A stretch of 64,000 bases of DNA from Citrus sinensis (Eukaryota; Streptophyta; Magnoliopsida; Sapindales; Rutaceae). Positions 54,046 through 64,000 of the stretch are shown here, one piece after another. The translations under genes were made by a program, and so were the position numbers. The DNA is taken from positions 25,393,001 to 25,457,000 of the forward strand of contig NC_068563.1 in NCBI RefSeq assembly GCF_022201045.2. Reading direction: 5' to 3'. Numbering within the stretch: position 1 is the first letter of the stretch; the number at the start of each line of letters is the position of its first letter. Below the pieces are notes generated by a model that was given only the letters and a program-made list of their open reading frames with translations, was not told the origin of the DNA and ran no database searches.

Positions 54046-57000
54046 AATATATTTAATTGGTCTAAGTAATAATCTAATTTGTAAATATCAGTTATAGTCT
54101 CGTGTAATATGTGTTGTAATTTGAGAATTTCAAATTCGAACACATAGGATTGGGGAGGAAAAACTTAGGAAAAAAAATACTTGAATCTTTTTCAGAAAAA
54201 AAAATTATTTAAAAAATTTATGAATCGGAGGTTCTCAGAAATACATGGGGTGTGTTTAGTAGCAACGAATGTCCGAAGTCGGAACTCGCAATACTAGTTT
54301 ACACAACTGACAAGCCCACTTACATACTTGTAGGCTTTTGGTCCTGAATCATGGCCCAAATTCAGTGGAAGGCTTTGCTTTCTGAAAATGTCCGGTGTTC
54401 TTTCATGTACAAATTATTCAGAGGAAGACTTGCTGCCTTTTCCCCCACAGTTTTTATCACTTTTTTTCTTTTTTCGTTTTTTAACAATTTTTATAATAAT
54501 TCTTTTATCTCTTGTTGTAAAAAAAAAATGACTTTTTTGTGACTGGAATGAATTTTTCAATCAAAGATCTAATATGGGACAGATAAGGGAGTATTATGAA
54601 AAATTGCAGAAACATAGGTACTAAAAATTAAAAACTGTTGAACGTCAAACTATTACATAATTTAATTGTTAAAAAATTACTTATTCAATTAAATGATTGC
54701 TACCGAAAAAGCACAGGTTTACCAATGAAGACATTAATTTTCAAAAAGTTATGGAAAATTATCTACACATTGTGAGACATAAATTATCAAATAAAATGGC
54801 CTAAAGACAATGAATCATGTTTTAAGTCAAACACTATGTGATATTTTATTTTATTTTATTTTGGTATTGGGTATGATTTTTGTCAACTTCTTGAGAGTTG
54901 GTAAGCTTCCACTATGGAGGAAAATTTTGGAGTGGATGGTACAAGAGATGTACCAATTTGATGTGAAGGGGAGCAAGAAAATCAATTGTTAGTTCAAGAT
55001 CAATTTTGATGACCTAGAAATTTTCGTAAAGGTTGAGATAACAAAGGGGAACAAACATTGAAAAGCAAGGTTGAAAAGATTGATCAAAGGATTATCACCA
55101 TAATCACAAGATTAATGAATCATTCTCTTAAGTGTCAAGTAATTCAAAAGTTAGATAATAAATCATGACAAATATTCACTCAATTGGCAAGATGAACGGC
55201 ATAGTGTAGAAAGAATGCATGTTTAGATTACTAGACAAAATCCACTAATTAGTAATTATATCTTCTTAGCTTCGTAATACTACTTCCTTTCATTTTTGTT
55301 TTTATTTGTCAACTTTTTATTCTCTTTTTCTTTAAGTTATTGTCTCATTCTGTAACGTGGTCTTTTTTGGCGGTGGCAACAGGGGTTACTGGTTAGGGAC
55401 TTACTTGTTACTAAAGGAAAATTTAGATCACTTATTGACAAATTATTAGAATTAAGGGATACAAATGTTTTCACCCCCACGATATTAAAATTGACAATAA
55501 TGCAGGCATACCCGAAAGGAAATTAGGTGTCACAAGATAAAAGGCAAGAGAAACTATTGGCTACTTTGAAGGAAGGGAGGATAAGTGGTCCTGACGTGAA
55601 AATTAAAGATGGGTGACCCTTGACTTGAAGTCAATGACTTCCCTCAACTTAGGATGCAAGGCAGAGTAACCCACAAGGCAATTTAGAAGAAAGCCCAAAT
55701 GGGAGATTCAAAGGTTGCACAACTCTCGCTTTTCTAATTCTTATCAAAGGGGCAAAAAAAACCCATCAATCAATTGTAAGAGCAAATGAATTGACAGATC
55801 GAAAAGTTGATATCATGAGTCCCCAAGCAAGAATCAAAGTCAATACTTAATTAAAGAAATTTATACCCTATCACTTTTGATTTTTGTGGTTGGTTACCCA
55901 AAACTTGTGTATTATTCCTCTTCAGGTAGTGCAACAAAGAAAAATTTGGAATTCTACAGTTCATGATGATGCTATTGCAATTAAATTTCTCTTCTTTTAA
56001 TGTTCATAAGCACCATATTTCTGGGCTTGTGAGAGTTAAGGCTGTAGTGAAAGCAGCAATTGAACTTGCTTTCAATTTGGGATAATTGATGGAGACATGG
56101 TCCAGAGATAGAGCCTAGAACATAAATCTGCTCCACAGATTAATGGAACTCAAAATAAAATGGGAAGATTTTAATAAATGTGGCAGCAATTGCTGGGCAC
56201 CCAACATCCACCCAACCACTCACACATCCTGCAAGCATGCCAATCCATTTTATAATTGTGGACGCTTGCATTAAAAAGTTAATTTCTGATGGTTTTATTT
56301 GAGTCAAGCAATCAATGATGTGCTTCTTCGGGAGATGACAACTCATACTGCCTTACCTTTCACGGTGCATTCCAGGACCTGAAAGTGAGTACTTGATGCC
56401 TAAAACTTTGTTTGCAAACTGTGAGTTTTGTACTAACATTCAACACTCAAGCTTCCTTTTGTTGGGGACCAAATTTCGAATGGAAAGAGCAGGGGACCAT
56501 GGACATGGTCCGAACACAGAAGATGCAACGTTTGTGTCAGTAGAGGTGTCAATTGAGTCGAGCCAATCATTCAATAATTCAAGCATTGGTTGGATAATGA
56601 AATGAACTAATCAAATGAATTAGCCTTGGCCCTGCTCTAAGCTTTCAAGCTAGCCTACTGTGCTCTGATTTTTCATTTATGGCCAAGCTTGAGCATATCA
56701 TGCAAATTAGCTTAGTTGAACAAAAAGTACCGAGTCATAATGACATATTAATGGAGAAAAAGATTTCATTAACCTTGCAAAACACACAACAAAATAACAA
56801 AATAGGAAATTATATGGTCAAAATTTACTGATCATTATCAGGAGATTCTCAACTTTATTTTTTTCCCTTTTAAGACCAAAAAGCAATCTTGATTGATAGC
56901 TCTCAATATCTTCAAGTACCCTTTTAGCAAATCTTCATTGATACACTTAAAAAACCATCAAAAGCTTGTTTGGGTATCTTTTTCTTTTGCCTTTTTCCTA

Positions 57001-57340
57001 ATGTGACTCTGAACCTCAATAACAAGCACTATTCACAATTTTAATAACCCTCAAGATCAAACATCTTTGGTGCATAGAAAGAATGAGAAAAAAGAAATCA
57101 ATATACAAAAAAGTCCATCAAATGCGGTATCTCAAATTCACATTTCTGCATCTTGGAAACTAAAACTTTCACTGCCAAGTGATTTTCCTATTCTCATATG
57201 ATCATCAAAAGAATTAGATTATATTTATTCCTTTCAAGAACAAAGGAAGTATATGCCTAAAAAAAAGAGAGAACTTAAAAACCAAAAAAAAAAAGAAAGA
57301 AAGAAAAAGAAAAAGAAAAGTAAGAACAAACAAGAACAAG

Positions 57341-58255
57341 TCAGTTTCTTAAGGGGCTCTTACAGGCATAGATCGACAAAGAGAACTCAACACTCTCTTG
57401 CTCTTTCTGCATCAACTTCTCCTCCAGCCATAGCCTGCTATCCAAGCCACTTCTTGTTCTGAACATGAAGACGGCGTATCCAGAAGCAGGATTAAAGAAC
57501 CAATCATGCACATCCCACATCAGATCAACAAGCAATCCGTCAACAAAAATTGTCTGATTCCCTCTAAAGTTCCACAGCAGCCTCTTAACACGAATCACCG
57601 TCTTCTTGTCTATACAAACAGATAAAACTGGATGCTTTAGCCCTTCATTTTCACCCCCACATCTGATCAAAATGTCATGTGCAATGCCAGTGTCACAAAA
57701 TTGAGCCTTCGTTGAATAAAGGGCATTGCCTGAACAATGCTCTCGCCGCGAAACGAGTGACACTTTTGCAGCAGAGCTGCTATTTTTCAACTTCTTGGTG
57801 ACAATATCTTCATTCAAGTTGCCTAATATGAGGCCTATTTCTGAATCAACCATGACAAGAACATAAAACCCTTCAACAGGTTCGGGCCCTGAGTCATATC
57901 TAGCATTGGAAAGATCCCAAAACACTTCAATCTTTGAAGGCATAGTGGACTCAATCACTCTGCTGCCCTTCTTCTTCCTGAACAAGCCCGAATTGGTGTT
58001 GAGTTTGAATGATGCAGAGGCGTCATCACCAAAGTTTATGTTTAGGCCTTGCCCTGTAGCGGGGTTCTTGCACCAAGTGACAGTTACAAAGAGTTGGTTT
58101 TTGTTGGAGAAGATGATTCTGTAAAGACAAGTGACAGCATTTTGAACTGAAGGCAATAAACTTGGAGATATGCAAGCATTGCTTGAATAACTAGAACAAG
58201 AAGAATGAGAAACATTTACAGCATTTTCATTAAAACAAGAAACTAAGTCTCTCAT
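57341..58255 (-). CDS. DUF868 family protein
   Basis: 304-residue intronless ORF. Characteristic stretches: NAVTCLYRIIFSNKNQLFVT and VTWCKNPATGQGLNINFG near the start, KIEVFWDLSNARYDSGPEPV, VSRREHCSGNALYSTKAQF, RVKRLLWNFRGNQTIFVDGL and WDVHDWFFNPASGYAVFMFR. This is the plant DUF868 family, whose length is about 280-330; function unknown. The N-terminus is Ser/Asn-rich. A GA-rich stretch (agagagagagctagagag) lies upstream, likely in the 5' leader. No break seen. Confidence 0.93.
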   Translation of the reverse strand: MRDLVSCFNENAVNVSHSSCSSYSSNACISPSLLPSVQNAVTCLYRIIFSNKNQLFVTVTWCKNPATGQGLNINFGDDASASFKLNTNSGLFRKKKGSRVIESTMPSKIEVFWDLSNARYDSGPEPVEGFYVLVMVDSEIGLILGNLNEDIVTKKLKNSSSAAKVSLVSRREHCSGNALYSTKAQFCDTGIAHDILIRCGGENEGLKHPVLSVCIDKKTVIRVKRLLWNFRGNQTIFVDGLLVDLMWDVHDWFFNPASGYAVFMFRTRSGLDSRLWLEEKLMQKEQESVEFSLSIYACKSPLRN

Positions 58256-61200
58256 TGTAATGAAGTGAAGGATGATGAAAAATTTACAGAAGAGAGAGAG
58301 CTAGAGAGATCTATGAGCTTGGAGAAATGAAATGAATTAATAATTTAGCTTATACTGCTAATATTAAGAGGAAATGAATAGCTGGACAAGGTAGGTGCTT
58401 TTGAACTGTCTTTAATTTCTTTAAAGGGAAATTTCATTCATTCATAAGGCAAAAGAAATCCAAGTTTCTGACAAACTTCATCTGAATAAAAAATGATTCT
58501 CTCTCACCTTAAAATCAGCATCTTACAAGAATAGATGATTGAGGCAGAAACTTTGAAGTTTTTTTTATAAAAAAAAATCAACTTTGCCAGTTTATGACAT
58601 GTAACATTTAACTAAATTCAAAAGAAATAAAAAAGTTGGACTTGGTCTGAGTACAGCACTTGTTGTGACATGATCGTGGTTATTACCTTGGCTTTGTGGA
58701 TCAATTTTTAATATAATAAGATTTAGAAGCAATTAAGACTTTTTAATGGGTTTCTTTGGGGGAAAAAAAGGTATTTTTTTAAGTTTAGAAAGTGGGTTGA
58801 TGGGAATGGTAAGAGTTAAAAAAAAAAAGTTTGTAAGAACAGTCAAAGGAAGAAATATGTAAAGAAATCTTGGTAATATGTGATGATGAAATCAAATTTT
58901 GCGGAGTGATTTTCCAATAAAAATGATGATTTTATGTTTATGATAGTGAACGTTGGCCCCACAAAAAATAAATTTAGCCTCAAGACCACCAACTGCTGCT
59001 CCCAACACACCTACGATTAAAAGCAAGCAAGGCATATACATAAAGAGAGGGAGAGACATTATCTTGTCCCCTTTTTATCCCTTTTATAACCCTAAATTGA
59101 AGTATGAATGTAACACAATATCAAATAAATGCATCAATAATAAAGTAGTGTGACTATTTTAATTAGAGCTGGTCTACTTGCTACATCCTTCAATACTTAA
59201 TATCATGTGGTTGCAGTTGGGAAGAAGGAACATTAAAAATCAAATGCCAGCCCCATGAACCCCTTAAGTTTGGTCAATTAGTCCCTACCCTCCCTCCATC
59301 CCAAAGTCCAAGCCGCCCCCCCAAACACCGGGCCAAATGATTGCGGGGCTGGGGGGGAATTATTCCTCCTAAATGAATTAAATGCCCACAACAAAACCCT
59401 AGATTAGTAACAGAATACAAGACCTTAGAAGTAAATCTCTTATATGTATATTGTCCACGTTTTACATATATGCCATAGATTGAATCAGATTTTCTTTTAA
59501 TTATTGAATTAGAATCTCGTGTTTGAGATTAGGTTGGTTAGGAGTGAAGCAAAGAGTAAAAGACTACTAATTCGGATTAAAGTTGCTTAATGAGGAAGAC
59601 AAGATTAGTGATTAAGCATGCATGAAGGAATTATATTATCATTGGATGTTAATAAGACATAATTATGACTGTTTTGAGAAAGCCGAAAAATTGAAGGTAA
59701 TATATATAGTCATAATTATGACACCTTTATTTTTTTTCATAATATATATAATTATTTTTTAGTGCAAGTACCTTTTTCTTTTTCATACATTCATGTTTTT
59801 AATTTATGGAATTAATAGAGTCAATTTTTAATACTATTAAATTACACGACTTGATAACATATCCGTATTGAAAAAGACAAAAGTATCTATACCTAAGGAT
59901 CACGACTTGATAACATATCCGTATTGAAAAAGACAAAAGTATCTATACCTAAGGATGATTATATATATATATACACACATACATTGATACATATAGGTGG
60001 ACTAAGGAATGAATGGCGATGGGGGAATCTGTCATAGGAATTAGAAAACATAAAACAAAAACAACTTGTTGCATTATGATTTCCCTTTGGGTACAAGTGA
60101 GGGGGCATACTTTTGTGTTATGGACCCCAGAGAGGTCTAGGGCATGTTCCCCCATTATGGCCCCAAAGTTGATAGTCTTGATCACCATCAATGAATGAAT
60201 CTACTCATGAAAAATGCAGAGAATTGTAAGATTGATTAGCTGCAATAGTGCAACCACTTGATTTGACATGATTTTGATTCTACTTTGAAGTAATTCAAAA
60301 GATAGGAGAAATTGCCTTGCTGCAGTTGTATGTTTCGATGACCTTATCTCTTGATTCTAGCATTCAGTTTCTGGTTAAAGCATATATAATTACTTTTATG
60401 GTCTTATGGCTTGAATCTTTGATATGAGATGTATGACGTAAACTTTCAGAAGTGTAACAAATAAGGTCAGAAATGTAATGAAAATTTTGTGAAATTATAA
60501 CATACAACTATGGTGAGACGGACAACTTTAAAAAAAAATTAAAATTAAAATTTAGAATTTCCCTCATATTAAATGGGAAAATATTTTTCATACAAATACG
60601 TAGGAGTAAAAAATTTTAGCTACCAACATATTGATTTGATCTGGCAATTATTAACTGATAATCCATGGGCAAATAAATGATCTTTTCATCTTCTAAGGAT
60701 AATTCAAGTTCAAGATACAAGCTTATTCCTCGTTTGGTTGCTGAGAAAGTGGATTCCCGAACTTTTCCTTTCTTATTCTATTGTTATCATGTTCAGTAAA
60801 AGACTTACAAGAATAAAGAGAGAGTTTTGTGTATAAATCAAAAGGGCAACCGTCAAGTACTTAAACGTGGGGTGAAATGAAACAACTGAAAAGAGAATAG
60901 GAATCCCACCAGAATGGAATTCTTTTCTCTTTAGGCTTTACATAATACCGAGAAATTCTTAGCCACCCAGAGAAGCATCTTTCAATTTCATTAACCCAAA
61001 ATATAAAAAATAATCTACAAATGCATGTTGTGTATGTTTGTCACCGTTATCAGTTGCCCACCATGGACTTAAAAGTGCTTTTGAAACCTCACTGAAGCCA
61101 GCTCATGAACTGGCTTTCAATTATCTATAATTTTTTGGAGAATGAATCTATGCTTTGTTCAGAACACAGAATTATGTAGTGCATGTTGCATCTTGCGAGT

Positions 61201-63730
61201 CAGAGTAACCCTCACAGCCAACTGTTTCTCTGTTGACAAATATATATTGCAAGCCGACATAAATTTGAAAATAAATAAATGAACAAGATAAAAGAGAAAC
61301 AGAAGAACTTTAAAAAAAAAAAGTGCCTCTATTTGCTTATATGTCCAACAATTGCTGAGCTCAATGGATGTCGTAAGGTATCAACTTCAATCATAACAGA
61401 GAAATTTTGCAGAAAGTAATAAAACACTCCAGAAAAATAATAAGGTGTGTTCATACAATGACTACACTTTGCACAGAAAACTTTCGATGCAAGGTTGTCG
61501 TGTATGCTAAACAGCGCTATCAGATCAGGGAAGAGAAATATAGTCCTGGGTAATATGATATCATCCGATACCTGAACCAACAAAATGTCTACGGAACTGT
61601 GGTTCGATCTTAGAATTTCAACTCAAGAACTAGCTTTGGCTCTAATGCTAAACAATTTTATAATATCTCTAAGGGGCACAGAGATTTTTGGTTGTTTGGT
61701 TGTTAGGAAAGCTAAACACGTTTTCTAAGATAATCCCAAAGAGAGAGAGAGAGAGTTTCATTAAAATAAGAAATAAAAAAAATGGAGTCAGAGCTAAGCT
61801 AACAATCATCTAGTTCACAGTAAGACAACTGGTAAGTACTAATTGATTCTCCGTTTTGTTAGACAGTACTGCTCAACACAAAACAATTCCCTAAAATTAA
61901 GGGTAAAATGCTGGAATATTAAGGCTGACTTGTACGAAATTTCACTTAATGATCATGACAAGAAGCTACTATAACATTAAAAATGGGATATGGAATCGTA
62001 CTCAGCAATTAAATTAATTCTCCCTGCAGAGTCTTCTTGACACCCCCAGTACCTACACTGATTATATTTTTCAGGTAAAACGATTAATCAAATGTAATAT
62101 GACATCTCAACTACTAATAGCATGTGCAATTCTAGTTTTCCAAGCTAATCTTTAATTAAGATGAACCAATATAATAATGCAATGACCTACGTAACCATAA
62201 TTAATTCTAACAAGTCAAAGATATCTTATATAATGCAGCAAACTGAGAGTCAGATAGCTATTGTTGCTTCTAGGAAGTTGTCCAGAGTTTGACAGAAATT
62301 CACAAATTAATTAAGGAAAGCAACGCCATAAATTCCGTGTTTGTCTCTTGCTTCAGATTCTTATATCATACTTCCCTAGCTTACCCATCACATGTTACTA
62401 AGAAAATATGTATATTCACTAGTTCTCAGATATTTCCAACACACTCTAAATTCTTACCTTTAGATGTACCATAGAAATGGTGAGTTGAACCTTGGTCGAA
62501 GGTCCAAACATCAGCCACAAAAATGTCCGGTAAAGACTGTTAAAAGGTCATTCTTAAATTATACTTTCAGCTCCATGTTTTCACCTACTTCTCCAAGTTT
62601 CTCAAGATCTAGGGTTATCTCAAAACACAAGCACTCTGAACAGTAAAATGCAAACATCAAACAACGATACAAGCAGCAAAAGAGAAAAACCAAGAGGGAG
62701 GGGGGAGGGGGAGAGAGTTTATACGCCTTCTTCCATTTACTGAATTTAATCAATTTGCCAAAGATAGATAGTAATGGTCACCTAGCTACCCTTACAAATT
62801 GTACAAACTGAAGATTGAAATCCACCCAATATTAGGAGACAAAACTAGTCAATAGCTCCCTCTCAACAACATCATATGACTTTCGTATTTACAAATATAA
62901 TTGCAACACAACAGCTAATCACCAACTTCAAGCGAAATGCCACCATAAATGTAAAATTTTCCGATTAGCTTCACAGCCTTCTTGTCCTCCTCCCCCATGC
63001 AACTATCCACAATGAGATACATCAAGCATTTCAAGTATACACAAATTTTCATAGCAAGTACCAAATTCTATGGCTAACTGATTCTGTCAAGTAGAGACCT
63101 CTGATTCCTTGAAACCTCTTAGTTACCAATTGCAATTAGGATATTTTGATGCAAAGAGACAAAATTTATTACAACGAACTCTATTTACAAGGAATCTACC
63201 ATTCACAACATTCAGATATCCATATCATAAAATCATAACTGCTAGAATTACATAAATGTACTAGCTCCATAGTTTACAACCATTACAATCTCTAGTTGCC
63301 AGGTTTTACAAGATCAATTTGATGGGTCGCTGCATAATAAGAGTAAATTCAAATGCAACCGAGAACAAGGCATTTTGATGATTCAAAACAACATGAACAT
63401 TATATTACAATGCTAATAAGCTTTAAAACTTCTATCATGGATTAAAAGTTTAAGCTGAGCCTGTGCAAAAATATAACCCAACACCCCCGCATTCTCCGAA
63501 ACCAATCCAAAACACTGGAATGAAAATTTGACACGTTCCAGCATTTGGTCTTGTTTTCCAAATTCCATGTTTTATGTAACAGTATAAAGAATGATGAATC
63601 AAACAAAATTTAATATTCCTGTATGATCTTCGGACAAACTATTAGGCTCCAAAAAAGTTGATGGGCTATCTTTATTTGCTCAGATCTTATAAATCCAACA
63701 TTAGCCAACTCTACAGAGATTTGCATTTAA
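58256..63730. other. Long intergenic region without a supported gene
   Basis: About 5.5 kb. Short ORFs (58953, 59949, 61329, 62289, 62464, 62559) have no recognisable family. Contains a perfect 56-bp tandem repeat (listed), a (GA)n run at 61741-61756 and a purine-rich stretch at 62694-62717. The right half may include 3' UTR of the minus-strand gene at the window edge. Confidence 0.45.
59845..59956. repeat. Perfect 56-bp tandem duplication
   Basis: The unit from cacgacttgataacatatcc to acctaaggat is present twice (59845-59900 and 59901-59956) with no difference, directly followed by an (AT)n/(AC)n stretch. Perfect identity implies a recent slippage or repair event, or an assembly artefact. 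Confidence 0.95.
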
Positions 63731-63978
63731 TTATGCTAACACGTCTACCAAAAATAGCATCTGATTCCTAAAAGGATTTACCACGAATAATTTCTCTAAC
63801 ACATTCAGGATTTTGGGATCAGTTTGTAATACTGAAACTGCAGTAGCAGCAGACACGCCGTTATTCCATAATGGACTTATTTGTGTACAATCATAAACAA
63901 AACCCAGAATCATTCTTTCTCCCGATTGAGCCTGATTCTCTAATGATTCAAATGATATTTCTGGAAACTTGTTTACTA
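63731..63978 (-). CDS. Possible 3'-terminal exon of a gene continuing beyond the window
   Basis: The minus-strand frame is open from about 63978 to a stop at 63731-63733: FPEISFESLENQAQSGERMI, then CTQISPLWNNGVSAATAV and ILNVLEKLFVVNPFRNQMLF. The composition is protein-like with amphipathic helices, and a splice acceptor-like ag lies at its 5' border on the minus strand (near 63979). Family not recognised; helical-repeat proteins are possible. It could also be a chance ORF. Confidence 0.4.
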
Positions 63979-64000
63979 ATCAAATATTGACAGAAAACAA

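Larger units (their letters stand above)
52854..57340. other. Long intergenic region without a supported gene
   Basis: About 4.5 kb of A/T-rich sequence. Short ORFs at 54351, 54810, 56140 and 56393 have no recognisable family and biased composition. A 29-bp direct repeat (53827-53944) and a possible SINE fragment (53989-54045) are listed. Nothing else supported. Confidence 0.5.

Noticed and set aside
54810..56605. Several 60-70 codon ORFs between 54.8 and 56.6 kb
   Set aside because: Low-complexity or hydrophobic translations with no start context, splice partners or known family.
57253..57462. 69-codon Lys-rich + strand ORF
   Set aside because: It overlaps the end of the DUF868 gene antisense and comes mostly from an A-rich tract.

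Overview
The window is nuclear DNA from a dicot plant. Genes carry GT-AG introns in AT-rich flanks, the proteins belong to plant families (DUF247, DUF868, class I small heat shock protein, a tRNA isopentenyltransferase close to Arabidopsis IPT2), and the transposons are plant types. The proteins look rosid-like and a Citrus relative would fit, but that is an inference from memory and nothing in the window proves the species.

Layout. 1-2.7 kb: end of a hAT element, a decayed ORF and a long-armed foldback element. 3.07-6.73 kb (+): ten-exon tRNA dimethylallyltransferase. 7.08-7.55 kb (-): class I small heat shock protein with a TATA box and a heat shock element. 8.16-9.57 kb (+): intronless DUF247 protein. 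10.3-26.4 kb: a pogo/Tigger transposon split by a 13.8-kb Athila-like Ty3/gypsy element with an exact 5-bp target duplication. 27.9-28.5 kb (+): small two-exon gene of unknown function. 29.5-35.4 kb (-): a near full-length, decayed L1-type LINE. 37.0-46.1 kb: a hAT element with an exact 8-bp target duplication that holds a whole, inactivated endogenous caulimovirid (Florendovirus-like, about 8.4 kb, minus strand). 46.5-48.8 kb: two related hAT-type MITEs in opposite orientation. 50.5-51.4 kb (+): two-exon A/B-barrel stress protein. 52.3-52.9 kb (+): small secreted Cys-rich protein. 57.3-58.3 kb (-): DUF868 protein. 58.3-64 kb: mostly noncoding, with a possible 3'-terminal exon of a minus-strand gene at the right edge.

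The host genes look like independent single genes, not a pathway cluster. More than half of 10-48 kb is nested mobile DNA.

The most unusual object is the Athila-like element. Between pol and the 3' LTR it carries a 5.3-kb extra module: a diverged internal LTR-like segment with its own TATA box, then one or two unrecognised ORFs, then a nearly complete ORF resembling LONELY GUY (LOG), the enzyme that activates cytokinin. Its catalytic motif is altered and it has one in-frame stop. Second in interest is the pararetrovirus. It is inserted linearised exactly at its tRNA-Met primer site, inside a hAT element, next to a (TA)n tract and flanked by a roughly 60-bp duplication of the host element. All coordinates come from reading the sequence; family names rest on remembered motifs and were not checked by database search.
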